A stretch of DNA of 64,000 nucleotides from Enteroscipio rubneri (GTDB lineage: Bacteria > Actinomycetota > Coriobacteriia > Coriobacteriales > Eggerthellaceae): assembly GCF_002899715.1 (NCBI RefSeq), contig NZ_PPEK01000003.1, forward strand, positions 62,001 through 126,000. Reading direction: 5' to 3'. A program made the translations under genes and the position numbers. A model generated the notes under the pieces. That model was not told the origin of the DNA. It made no database searches and saw nothing but the letters and a program-made list of their open reading frames with translations. This document shows positions 24,785 through 32,794 of the stretch, one piece after another (within the stretch, counting starts at the first letter, position 1; every line of letters starts with the position of its first letter).

Positions 24785-26035
24785 CTATCCCGCCTGGGCA
24801 AGTCGCTTCGCCAATCTCTTCCCTATAAGCACGAGCACGATCCCTAGAAGCGACAATACGCCCGCAATGATCATTGCTCCTTCCCAGGAGCCGGTGGCTT
24901 CGGTGGTGCTTGCGGCGACCATGGGGCCGATGAACGCGGCAACCGTGTAGCCGGGATAAACGAACGACCAGTTCTGGCCGAAGAACTTCGATCCGAACGA
25001 ATCGCCCACGGTTGCCGGCATAACGCTCATAGTTCCGCCGAAGCAGCCACCAACGATCATCATGCAGGCAAGGAACGTGATGAACGTAGTGGCGTGGGCC
25101 AGGAACAGGAGCATGATCACGGCGTTGACGCCTAAGATGAGGATGAGCGTCGTGAAGCGGCCTATCTTGTCGGATACCGCGCCGAACCCGAGACGCCCCA
25201 GCACGCTGCCAACACCCAAAAGGCTGACCATCAGGGCTCCTTCAGCCGCGCTGAGGTGTGCGAGCTCCTGACCAAGACTCGAAGCGTGCCCGTTGATCAT
25301 CTGCCCGCTGGTGACCGCCACCATCAATATGAAAAAGAGTATGTAGAACAACGGTTGTCTCAGGATCTCCCGACCCGAGTAGTTCCGCCCCGACGATACG
25401 GCCGAGGAGGTCGTCTGATCGTCCGGATCCCAATTAGACGGTTTCCAGCCAGGGGCAGGCATGACAAGGAACCATGTGAACACGAGGTAGATGACCAGCC
25501 ACGCAATTCCCACGATGCGGAAGGCCATGAGGACATCGAAAGACTCGATGAGTATATTGCCTAAAGGAGCGAACACCACCGGCCCCATCCCTGCGCCGCA
25601 GGTGCAGACTCCATTGGCAAAGCCGCGTTTGTCTGGAAACCACGTTGTGGCAACGGAGAGCAGGGCATTGTAGGACAAGCCGTTGCCGATGCCGGCCAGT
25701 CCTCCGAAGAACAGATACAAAAGGGGGAGCGATTCAGCGGAGCCCGAAAGCAGCCAACCGCAAGAGAACAGCACGCCTGCTATCAGTATCACGTATCGAG
25801 GCTGGATGTGCTGCTGCATCCAACCGCCGAGAAAGCTTCCCACGCAGCTCATCAACATGAATAGAGAGTACGCCAGTGCGACGCCGGAAGCTGAGTATCC
25901 GAAAGCATCCATCAGAGGGACGTTGAAGATGGACCACATGTAGATCAAGCCGTTCCCCAGCGTCAAGAGCGTGGCAATGGCCAAGATCAAACCGCGTGGT
26001 AGCTTGCTTGCGCGTTCGGTCCGTATGTTCTGCAT
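24785..26035 (-). CDS. OFA-type MFS transporter
   Basis: The 416-residue protein has twelve predicted transmembrane helices. N-terminal signatures such as GNGLIYMWSIFNVPLM and GGLAGIGNGLSYNALL match the oxalate/formate antiporter (OFA) branch of the major facilitator superfamily, which exchanges or imports small carboxylates. The true substrate is not evident. AGGAGG precedes ATG 26035. It diverges from the aldose epimerase gene; the 251-base region between contains both promoters but no clear operator. Confidence 0.88.
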   Translation of the reverse strand: MQNIRTERASKLPRGLILAIATLLTLGNGLIYMWSIFNVPLMDAFGYSASGVALAYSLFMLMSCVGSFLGGWMQQHIQPRYVILIAGVLFSCGWLLSGSAESLPLLYLFFGGLAGIGNGLSYNALLSVATTWFPDKRGFANGVCTCGAGMGPVVFAPLGNILIESFDVLMAFRIVGIAWLVIYLVFTWFLVMPAPGWKPSNWDPDDQTTSSAVSSGRNYSGREILRQPLFYILFFILMVAVTSGQMINGHASSLGQELAHLSAAEGALMVSLLGVGSVLGRLGFGAVSDKIGRFTTLILILGVNAVIMLLFLAHATTFITFLACMMIVGGCFGGTMSVMPATVGDSFGSKFFGQNWSFVYPGYTVAAFIGPMVAASTTEATGSWEGAMIIAGVLSLLGIVLVLIGKRLAKRLAQAG

Positions 26036-26286
26036 GGTGTCCTCCTGTCGCCCAGAGAAAGTCTACCGCGTTATTCGCGATGCGAGTATAGAAAAAGACG
26101 AGAGAGGACAAAGGGAAAAGCATGAAAGGCGCAGTGCGGGAGGCGGAAAGTTCCAAATGCGCTGATTTCATCGCAGCGACTATGTTGCAAGTATATTCCG
26201 ATGAATACTCGTCGTAAAAGTAGAATCTAAGATAGGTTTGCATATGCGCTACTATAGTTTTGGAATCATCCGAAGCAAAGGACAAT

Positions 26287-27177
26287 ATGGTGTGGGATAT
26301 GACGATTATCGCCTTGAAAAATGACACGCTATCGGTTCTTGCGTCGAGCAAGGGTGCGGAGTTGCAGAGCGTCGTTCGCAACGGCGCTGAGCGCCTGTGG
26401 TCGGGCGATCCTGCGGTGTGGGGGCGGCGTGCACCGCTGCTGTTCCCGCTGATCGGGCGCTTGCGAAATGGCTGGTACGCGAATGACGGCAAGCGAGTGG
26501 GTGCGCCGATGCACGGGTTCTGCCGCGACCGCGCGTTCGCGGTCGAGCAGGTGTCGGACTCGCACGTGCGCTTCGAGACGGTGTCCGATGAGGGCACACG
26601 GGCTGTTTACCCCTTCGACTTCCGCCTGTGTGTGGAATTCTCGCTCGAGGACAACGCGATAGTGAAGTCGCATATCGTCGAGAACACAGGCAACGCGCCG
26701 ATGCCGTTCGAGCTGGGCGGGCACGAAGCATACGCGACGTGCTTGCTGCCCGGCGAGCGCATGACGGACTACTTCGTGCGTTTCGAGGGGCTCGATACGA
26801 TCGAGATGTTCGGAATGGACGAGGCGGGCATCCTCACGCTGCCGAAGATCGCAGTGCCGCTCGAGGACGGGCGTCTGACGAAGACGCCCGAGCAGCTGGG
26901 CATCGACACCATCGTGCTGGAGAACGTCCCGGGCAGCACGATCGCACTGGCGAGCAGCGCAAACCGTTGCGAGGTGACCGTGGAATTCCCGGACTTCCCC
27001 TATCTGGGCATTTGGACGAAGGCAGGCCAGGACGACGCCCGCTACCTGTGCCTGGAACCGTGGTCGGCGCTGCCCGACGCGCATTTCTCCCCGCGCGAGC
27101 TCGCCGAGAAGCCCGGCGTGCGCGTGCTCGCGCCGGGCGAGCGTGCGACGCTTGCGTACCGGATGACGTTTCGCTAG
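26287..27177 (+). CDS. aldose 1-epimerase family protein (LacX-like)
   Basis: The 296-residue protein has the galactose mutarotase beta-sandwich: LSVLASSKGAELQSVVRNGAERLWSGDPAVWGRRAPLLFPLIGRL, the catalytic His region PMHGFCRDRAF, and a C-terminal acidic site in LGIWTKAGQDDARYLCLEPW. Such proteins interconvert alpha and beta sugar anomers. AAAGGA lies 6 bases before ATG 26287, which I prefer to the ATG at 26299. The Tag gene follows after 8 bases, so they are co-transcribed. Confidence 0.88.
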   Translation: MVWDMTIIALKNDTLSVLASSKGAELQSVVRNGAERLWSGDPAVWGRRAPLLFPLIGRLRNGWYANDGKRVGAPMHGFCRDRAFAVEQVSDSHVRFETVSDEGTRAVYPFDFRLCVEFSLEDNAIVKSHIVENTGNAPMPFELGGHEAYATCLLPGERMTDYFVRFEGLDTIEMFGMDEAGILTLPKIAVPLEDGRLTKTPEQLGIDTIVLENVPGSTIALASSANRCEVTVEFPDFPYLGIWTKAGQDDARYLCLEPWSALPDAHFSPRELAEKPGVRVLAPGERATLAYRMTFR

Positions 27178-27185
27178 GAGGCACA

Positions 27186-27782
27186 GTGGAGGAGCGGACT
27201 AGGTGCTCGTGGGCGGGCGACACGCCGATCTACGTTGACTACCATGACAACGAGTGGGGAAGACCCACCCATGACGACCGCGAGCTGTTCGAGCTGCTGG
27301 TTCTGGAGGGCGCGCAGGCGGGCCTGTCGTGGCTTACGATCCTCAAGAAGCGGGAGGCGTACCGCGAGGCCTTCGACGGCTTCGATCCCGCCAAAGTGGC
27401 GCGCTACGACGAGGCGAGGGTCGAGGAGCTCATGGCGAACGCAGGGATCGTTCGCAACCGCCGCAAGATCGAGGCGGCCGTGGCCAATGCGGAGCTGTTC
27501 TTGGATGTGGCTCGAGAGTTCGGCAGCTTCGACACGTTCATCTGGGGGTACGTGGACGGCGAGCCCGTTGTGAACCACTGGGAGACCCAGGCGGACGTCC
27601 CGGCCACCACGCCGCTCTCCGACCGCATCAGCAAGGATCTGAAGAAGCGCGGCTTCAAATTCGTCGGCTCCACCATCGTGTACGCCTATATGCAGTCCAT
27701 CGGCATGGTGAACGACCACGTGGCCGATTGCTTCGTGCGGAGGGAGATGGTAGGAAAGTCTTCCGATGAGGGGATCAGCTGA
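27186..27782 (+). CDS. tag: DNA-3-methyladenine glycosylase I
   Basis: The 198-residue enzyme excises 3-methyladenine from alkylated DNA as the first step of base excision repair. Recognised features: RCSWAGDTPIYVDYHDNEWG near the N-terminus (zinc Cys and His), FELLVLEGAQAGLSWLTILKKREAYREAF in the helix-hairpin-helix core, and the C-terminal zinc ligands in MVNDHVADCF. It starts at GTG 27186 with AGGAGG directly upstream, 8 bases after the epimerase gene. The long in-frame extension upstream of it is a shadow of that gene. Confidence 0.95.
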   Translation: MEERTRCSWAGDTPIYVDYHDNEWGRPTHDDRELFELLVLEGAQAGLSWLTILKKREAYREAFDGFDPAKVARYDEARVEELMANAGIVRNRRKIEAAVANAELFLDVAREFGSFDTFIWGYVDGEPVVNHWETQADVPATTPLSDRISKDLKKRGFKFVGSTIVYAYMQSIGMVNDHVADCFVRREMVGKSSDEGIS

Positions 27783-28074
27783 ACCTATGTCGAAGGGCGG
27801 CAAGGTCGACCGTCGCCGGCCCGTAGCGCCCTTCGGCGTCGCGCGTGAACGCGCACTTTGCGGTCTGGCAAAAGTGCAACGTTGGCTTGTCGGATGGCGT
27901 TTCGGTAGATGCCGCAAGGGCAGCGGACTGGCTCTGCGGCTTTTAGCGCGGTAAACGGCGCGCTTACCTCCTGCTCGCCTTCGCGTCACGGTTCATCGCG
28001 CCCGCGGGGGCCTCGAATGCCTCGATCTATCATCGAGTTGCAGAGATTCCCATCCGCGAACACGAGGGTGCTCG

Positions 28075-28404
28075 ATGAACGTGAAGACCGGTACGCATAG
28101 ACGCATGGTGCAGAAGGCATCGGTGCATCAGGGAGGCATCAAACGCCATGCGAGGCCCATCGCTATAGTGGGGCGCATAGCCTCGGTGCTGTCGGTGTGT
28201 ATGTACGTCTCCTACATTCCGCAGATCATGGACAACCTGGCCGGGCACCCCGGCAATCCTGTGCAGCCCCTGGCAGCGTTCTTCAACTGCCTGTTCTGGA
28301 CCATCTACGGCCTCTTCAAGAAGGAGCGGGACTGGCCGATCGTGGTGGCCAACGTGCCGGGAATCTTCCTCGCGGCCGCCGCGTTCTTGACCGCCGTCTT
28401 CTAA
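28075..28404 (+). CDS. SemiSWEET-type sugar transporter
   Basis: This 109-residue protein has one triple-helix bundle with the PQ motif SYIPQI in helix 1, NCLFWTIYGLFKKERDWPIVVANVPG in helices 2-3 and a final hydrophobic helix. SemiSWEETs dimerise to let sugars move across the membrane. The N-terminal 30 residues are basic and not conserved, so ATG 28105 is a possible alternative start, but GAGGG lies before 28075. A strong terminator follows. Confidence 0.8.
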   Translation: MNVKTGTHRRMVQKASVHQGGIKRHARPIAIVGRIASVLSVCMYVSYIPQIMDNLAGHPGNPVQPLAAFFNCLFWTIYGLFKKERDWPIVVANVPGIFLAAAAFLTAVF

Positions 28405-28509
28405 TGCCGCTCCGATGCTCTCCCGTGCGCAGGAAGCTGCTCGCACGGATGGCGAGCGACAGCGGGAGTTGCGTAGTTCGAAAGCGGGTATAGCAAGCCT
28501 GTACAGCGA

Positions 28510-28545
28510 GGGCTGCGCGTCGCAAGGTACGCAGCCCCCGTTTTT
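28510..28545 (+). terminator. intrinsic terminator after the SemiSWEET gene
   Basis: The 8-bp stem GGGCTGCG (28510-28517) / CGCAGCCC (28530-28537) is followed by CCGTTTTT. It lies 106 bases after the SemiSWEET stop and just past the end of the convergent small gene at 28604. Confidence 0.85.
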
Positions 28546-28603
28546 CGCATCGATGGCTCGTGATCGTTTATCGGACTCGGTGGGAGGCTCCGATTTCTCG
28601 CTA

Positions 28604-28972
28604 TCAGAGTTCTATGCGGTCGAACTTCGCGAGGATCTCCGTGGCTGCAGAGCATGCCTCGCAATCGCAGTACTTCGCACCCGCCTCCTTGCGTTGCTGT
28701 TGGGCTGCAAGCGCGCTTGCAGCCGCGTCTTCGCCAAGCATCTCGATTGCCGGCCCTTGCAAGAAGGCGATCACGCCGTCGATCGTCGTCGGGCGCCCTT
28801 CGAGGACGTCGAGCAGGTCGTTCGTTGCCGCATCGATAGCAGCGTCGCTCGAATTGGCTGCTACTGCATCCTTCCATGCCTGCGCAGCATCCTTTGTCAC
28901 CTGCGTGCTGAATTCGGAATCCGCGAGCGTGTCCACGCGCTCGGTCACGTAATCGAACGTCTCCTTGTTCAT
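28604..28972 (-). CDS. small conserved-looking protein of unknown function after guaA
   Basis: I do not recognise this 122-residue acidic, mostly helical protein. It starts MNKETFDYVTERVDTLADSE and ends with a short Cys cluster CDCEACSAATEI that could bind metal. AAAGGAG lies 7 bases before ATG 28972. It is 23 bases downstream of the GMP synthase gene on the same strand, so the two are probably co-transcribed. Confidence 0.65.
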   Translation of the reverse strand: MNKETFDYVTERVDTLADSEFSTQVTKDAAQAWKDAVAANSSDAAIDAATNDLLDVLEGRPTTIDGVIAFLQGPAIEMLGEDAAASALAAQQQRKEAGAKYCDCEACSAATEILAKFDRIEL

Positions 28973-28995
28973 GACAACTCCTTTCAGCGATTCTT

Positions 28996-29979
28996 CTATT
29001 CCCACTCAATCGTCCCGATCGGCTTCGGCGTGAGGTCGTAGACCACCCTGCAGATGCCGGGGACTTCGGCGAGGATCCTCGCGGTGATCTTCTTCAACAG
29101 CGCCCAATCCAGCTCGGGGACCTCGGCGGTCATGGCATCCACCGTGTTCACCGCGCGGATGATGGCGGGCCACTCGAACGCGCGGACGCCGTCGCGGACG
29201 CCGGTGGCGCGGAAGTCGGGGACGCTCACGAAGTACTGCCAGACCTTGCCCTCGAGGCCGGCCGCGGCGAACTCGTCGCGCAGGATGGCGTCGGCTTCGC
29301 GCAGCGCCTCGAGGCGGTCGCGCGTGATGGAGCCGAGGCAGCGCACGCCCAGGCCCGGGCCCGGGAACGGCTGGCGCTCGACCATGCCCTCGGGCAGCCC
29401 GAGCTCGCGGCCGATGACGCGCACCTCGTCCTTGTACAGCAGCTTCACGGGCTCGCACAGCTCGAACTGCAGATCGTCGGGCAGACCGCCCACGTTGTGG
29501 TGCGCCTTCACGCCGTCGGACTCCAGGATGTCGGGGTAGATGGTGCCCTGCGCGAGGAAGCTCACCTCGTCGCCCACCTTGCGGGCCTCCTCCTCGAACA
29601 CGCGGATGAACTCGGCGCCGATGATCTTGCGCTTCGCCTCGGGCTCGGCCACGCCGTCGAGCAGATCGAGGAAGCGCTCGGAGGCGTCGACGTACACGAG
29701 GTTCGCGTCGAGCTGGTTCTGGAACACGTCCACCACCTGTTCGCTCTCGCCTTTGCGCATGAGGCCGTGGTTCACGTGCACGCAGATGAGCTGCTTGCCG
29801 ATAGCCTTGATCAAGAGCGCCGCCACCACGGACGAGTCCACGCCGCCGGACAGCGCCAGCAGCACCTTTTGGTCGCCCACCTGGGCGCGCACGGCTTCCA
29901 CCTGCTCGTCGATGAACGCGCTCGCCAGCTCGGGCGTGGTGATTCGCTCCATGTCTTCAGGGCGCTTGTTGGAATCCAT
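28996..29979 (-). CDS. guaA: GMP synthase ATP-pyrophosphatase subunit (no amidotransferase domain)
   Basis: The 327-residue protein is the C-terminal half of GMP synthase: the PP-loop KVLLALSGGVDSSVVAALL near residue 40, then VNHGLMRKGE, the LAQGTIYPDILES segment, RQPFPGPGLGVRCLG and the conserved terminal PKPIGTIEWE. It adenylates XMP and replaces the adenylate with ammonia. The N-terminal class I glutamine amidotransferase domain (about 200 residues) of the usual bacterial enzyme is absent, and GAGGAGG precedes the start codon, so this is a real start and not a truncation. Archaea use such split subunits. No amidotransferase gene is adjacent. Confidence 0.92.
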   Translation of the reverse strand: MDSNKRPEDMERITTPELASAFIDEQVEAVRAQVGDQKVLLALSGGVDSSVVAALLIKAIGKQLICVHVNHGLMRKGESEQVVDVFQNQLDANLVYVDASERFLDLLDGVAEPEAKRKIIGAEFIRVFEEEARKVGDEVSFLAQGTIYPDILESDGVKAHHNVGGLPDDLQFELCEPVKLLYKDEVRVIGRELGLPEGMVERQPFPGPGLGVRCLGSITRDRLEALREADAILRDEFAAAGLEGKVWQYFVSVPDFRATGVRDGVRAFEWPAIIRAVNTVDAMTAEVPELDWALLKKITARILAEVPGICRVVYDLTPKPIGTIEWE

Positions 29980-30227
29980 GCGGGGACCTCCTCGTGCTCG
30001 GTGATGTTCTGGGGGAAATTATACCGGATGGCGCAGGTTTCTCCCGATGATATGGTTGTGAGCTCGATAATTTGCAGAAAACGTGGAAGCGTGGCCGGCA
30101 CCGTCCGCCTTCGGCGCTTGGACGGGCAACGGGTAGGGAAGCGCCTCTCAACAAGAAGCGCATAGTGCGTGTCCGGCAAGGTTGCGCTGGAGTACAGTCA
30201 AGCTTGATAAGGAAAGGAGACGCTGCT

Positions 30228-30593
30228 ATGGACCCGGTTTCGCTCCCTGAATGGTTCACGGCTTTCGCCGAGATCTCGGCGGTGGCGGTCGCATTGTTCC
30301 TGCCTCAATACCAGGCGCATCGCGAACGCAAAACCAGTTTCACGCGCATGCGACGCGTGACAAAGGGCATGCTCTATGCTCTTGCGCATGATCGGGCCGC
30401 ATGCACGGAAAGCTGCGATTCGAGTCGGCTCGAAAGCGCAAAAGAGCTGAATCTCTACTTACAGGTGGCCTTTCTCGTTTTGAGCGATCAGCGCGAACTC
30501 GACCTAAGGGAGGAAGTTGCTCGCCTCTATCGTGCGCTTACTTCGCCGCATGCCGATATTCAGGCCATCGAACAGGAGATCGCGTTGTTGTAG
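30228..30593 (+). CDS. small membrane-anchored protein of unknown function
   Basis: The 121-residue product has one N-terminal hydrophobic helix (WFTAFAEISAVAVALFLPQY) and a charged helical remainder. I find no family signature. AAAGGAG precedes ATG 30228, which is good support for translation. It could be a small sensor or regulator of a membrane protein, but nothing shows this. Confidence 0.6.
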   Translation: MDPVSLPEWFTAFAEISAVAVALFLPQYQAHRERKTSFTRMRRVTKGMLYALAHDRAACTESCDSSRLESAKELNLYLQVAFLVLSDQRELDLREEVARLYRALTSPHADIQAIEQEIALL

Positions 30594-30628
30594 TGCGAGT
30601 TCTCCATGCCTGCGGTACGGCCCTGTGC

Positions 30629-30634
30629 TACCAT
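30629..30634 (+). promoter_or_regulatory. extended -10 placed for a leaderless transcript
   Basis: TGTGC-TACCAT ends at 30634, and the ATG of the DMT transporter is at 30642. That spacing puts the transcription start at or next to the start codon, and there is no ribosome site, so the mRNA is probably leaderless. Confidence 0.4.
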
Positions 30635-30641
30635 CGTCGGC

Positions 30642-31601
30642 ATGCATTCTCCGCTGCTGAAATATGCACTCGCCGTCTTTTTGGGTGGCGCCAGCTACGG
30701 CGCCATGGGCACGGTGGCGAAGAGCGCGTTCGCCGCCGGTTTCACATGGCCTCAGACGGTCATGAGCCAGGCGCTGTTTGGCACGCTCCTGTTCGGCCTC
30801 GCGTTCGTCGGCGAGGCGGCGCGCAACCGAAGCGCGGCGCACATGAATGCCCGCAAGTTGTTCAAGCTCATGGGAACCGGCGTCGCCACCTGCATCACAG
30901 GCGTGCTGTACAGCATCGCTCTCTCGAAGCTGCCGGTGGCTGTAGCCATCACGCTTTTGTTTCAATTCACCTGGATCGGCATCGTCATTCAGGTGGTTGT
31001 CACACGCAAACCGCCTCAAGCTGCTCAGGTGGGCGCCGCGGCCGTCATCATGGCGGGTACCGTGCTGGCGAGCGGGCTTCTCTCGGCTGACGTGGACTTT
31101 GCGTCGTTCGATCCGATCGGCATCGTGTGCGGGCTGCTCTCGGCGGTGACGTGCGCAGTGTTTATGTACCTGTCGGGCCATGTCGAGAACGACATGCCGG
31201 CCTTTCAGCGCGGATTCTTCATTTGCTGCGGGTCGCTCCTGGTTGGCATGGCTGTGTGTCCGGGCTATTTCCCTTCCGGCGTGCTTTTCGAGGGTATTGC
31301 GGGCTATGGCGTGCTGCTGGCAGTGACGGTGCTGTTCGTTCCCGTGCTCTTGTTCGGTATCGGCACGCCGAAACTGCCGGTGGGCGTATCCACGATCCTC
31401 GCCGCTTCGGAGCTTCCGTGCGGCATCTTCGTGTCGCTTGTTGTGCTGGGGGAAACCGTCGACGTTGTGCAGGTGGCAGGCGTGCTCGCCATCCTAGTCG
31501 GTGTGGCGATCGCTCAAGCGCCTTCGCTCAAGATGCGTCCTCGTCGCAGACGTGGAGCAGCCGTTGTAAACGACGAGCGAGCAAAAAGGAAGGTTCAGTA
31601 G
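30642..31601 (+). CDS. EamA/DMT-family membrane transporter
   Basis: The 319-residue protein has ten predicted transmembrane helices arranged as two EamA repeats (LKYALAVFLGGASYGAMGTVAKSAF in repeat 1; ASGLLSADVDFASFDPIGIVCGLLSAVTCAVF in repeat 2). DMT permeases export or exchange metabolites; the substrate is unknown. There is no ribosome site before ATG 30642, and a -10 element lies so close that a leaderless mRNA is likely. Its end overlaps the convergent metallopeptidase gene by 7 bases. Confidence 0.85.
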   Translation: MHSPLLKYALAVFLGGASYGAMGTVAKSAFAAGFTWPQTVMSQALFGTLLFGLAFVGEAARNRSAAHMNARKLFKLMGTGVATCITGVLYSIALSKLPVAVAITLLFQFTWIGIVIQVVVTRKPPQAAQVGAAAVIMAGTVLASGLLSADVDFASFDPIGIVCGLLSAVTCAVFMYLSGHVENDMPAFQRGFFICCGSLLVGMAVCPGYFPSGVLFEGIAGYGVLLAVTVLFVPVLLFGIGTPKLPVGVSTILAASELPCGIFVSLVVLGETVDVVQVAGVLAILVGVAIAQAPSLKMRPRRRRGAAVVNDERAKRKVQ

Positions 31602-31990
31602 CCCATTTCGTGCAGGCGCGCATCGTCGATGCCGAAGTAGTGGCCTATCTCGTGCACCACCGTCTTGCCGACCTCATCCACCAGCTCCGCGCGCGAGCGG
31701 AAGCAGCGCTCGTGCGGTCCTTTGAATACGGTGATCACATCGGGCAGGTCGCCTTCGTAGCCGTCGGCACGATCGACGAGGGACACGCCGTCGTACAGGC
31801 CTAAGAGTTCGTCCTTGCGCACCGATGCGCCTCGACAGCCGGGCTCGTCCAGAATGTCGAAGTGGTAATCATCGGGTTCGCTCTCTACCACAATCGCCAC
31901 GTTATCGAGTGCCCGGAGGAACCGCTCGGGTATGTTCGCGAGAGCCTCCTCGACCACGGTCTCGAACTCCTCGTCGGTCATGCGGGCCAT
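31595..31990 (-). CDS. minimal zincin metallopeptidase family protein
   Basis: The 131-residue protein carries the zinc motif HEIGHYFGIDDARLHEMGY at its C-terminus (HExxH and a third ligand) and the N-terminal pattern DEEFETVVEEALANIPERFLRALDNVAIVVE. This is the small DUF1025/MMP-like family of anaerobes and actinobacteria; the substrate is unknown. AGGAGG precedes ATG 31990. Confidence 0.88.
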   Translation of the reverse strand: MARMTDEEFETVVEEALANIPERFLRALDNVAIVVESEPDDYHFDILDEPGCRGASVRKDELLGLYDGVSLVDRADGYEGDLPDVITVFKGPHERCFRSRAELVDEVGKTVVHEIGHYFGIDDARLHEMGY

Positions 31991-32335
31991 CCCCGCCTCC
32001 TGTCATCGGTCTTTTTCGCTGGGGCGAGTATACCGGATGAACTGTAGGAGGAACGCGCGACTAGGAAGCTGCACGGTTTTTCGCCTATGCGATCTGTTCG
32101 CTCAGCACAGTTTTTCTCTTTCGAAAGGCATGGTTGCCTACCTGGGGCTTCTCTGATCCGGAAGGTACGGTTCCCCGAATCCAAGTTGCCGACATCCAAC
32201 AGTGCGCACAAACGAAAGGATCGTGCGATCGCATCGCAATCGCCAATCTGCGAACCTTTTACTGTGCGTCGCACGCTAATGTGCAATCTATGGTATAGTG
32301 TGCGACACACACTAAGCGAGAAGGGGCAGGGATGC
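31991..32335. other. divergent intergenic region, no gene seen
   Basis: This 345-base region separates the metallopeptidase and PadR genes, which point away from each other. I find no coding sequence. The PadR promoter/operator (32294-32314) occupies its right end. GTGCGTCGCAC at about 32264 is a second small palindrome of unknown meaning. Confidence 0.5.
32294..32314. promoter_or_regulatory. PadR-type operator overlapping the -10
   Basis: A perfect 7-bp inverted repeat TAGTGTG (32296-32302) / CACACTA (32308-32314) with a 5-base spacer overlaps TATAGT (32294-32299), a probable -10. It lies 22 bases before the PadR start. PadR proteins usually repress themselves through such sites. Confidence 0.6.
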
Positions 32336-32794
32336 ATGGATCGTAACGACATCGTGTCGAGCATGGTGCTGGAACTTCGCCGCGGCACGCTCGTGATGCT
32401 GGTGCTCAGTCGGCTGCGCGAGCCCGCGTACGGATACGCGCTGGTGAAGTCGCTCGCCGACCACGGCATACCCATCGAGGCTAACACGTTATACCCGCTC
32501 ATGCGGCGACTCGAGTCGCAGGGGCTGTTAGAAAGCAAGTGGGATCACGGTGGATCGAAACCGCGCAAGTACTACCGCACCACGTCCGAGGGCCTGCGCG
32601 TGCTGAGCGAGGTCGAGGAGCAATGGCAGGTTCTGTGCGGCGGCGTGAATGCCTTGCTGCGCGTCGCCGTAGACGGCTCCGGCGGCGAGGATGCCGGCGG
32701 AAGCGGTTACGGGCACGCTGATGAAAGTGATCGTCCTGGCAGCGTTTCTTGCTGTAGCGATGATAGTGACGGTAACGGAGGTGGGGTGCAATGA
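32336..32794 (+). CDS. PadR-family transcriptional regulator
   Basis: The 152-residue protein has a PadR winged helix (LELRRGTLVMLVLSRLREPAYGYALVKSLADHGIPIEANTLYPLMRRLESQGLLES, then SKPRKYYRTTSEG). PadR repressors sense toxic small molecules or envelope stress and often control a nearby membrane protein or transporter. The C-terminal about 40 residues are Gly/Ser/Asp-rich and unlike the family. The start ATG 32336 has a purine-rich AGAAGGGGCAGGG upstream. The ATGA overlap at 32791 couples it to the next gene. Confidence 0.88.
   Translation: MDRNDIVSSMVLELRRGTLVMLVLSRLREPAYGYALVKSLADHGIPIEANTLYPLMRRLESQGLLESKWDHGGSKPRKYYRTTSEGLRVLSEVEEQWQVLCGGVNALLRVAVDGSGGEDAGGSGYGHADESDRPGSVSCCSDDSDGNGGGVQ

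Noticed and set aside
27783-28074. possible small gene between tag and the SemiSWEET gene
   Set aside because: The 62-codon frame at 27766 overlaps tag, is Arg-rich and has no support.
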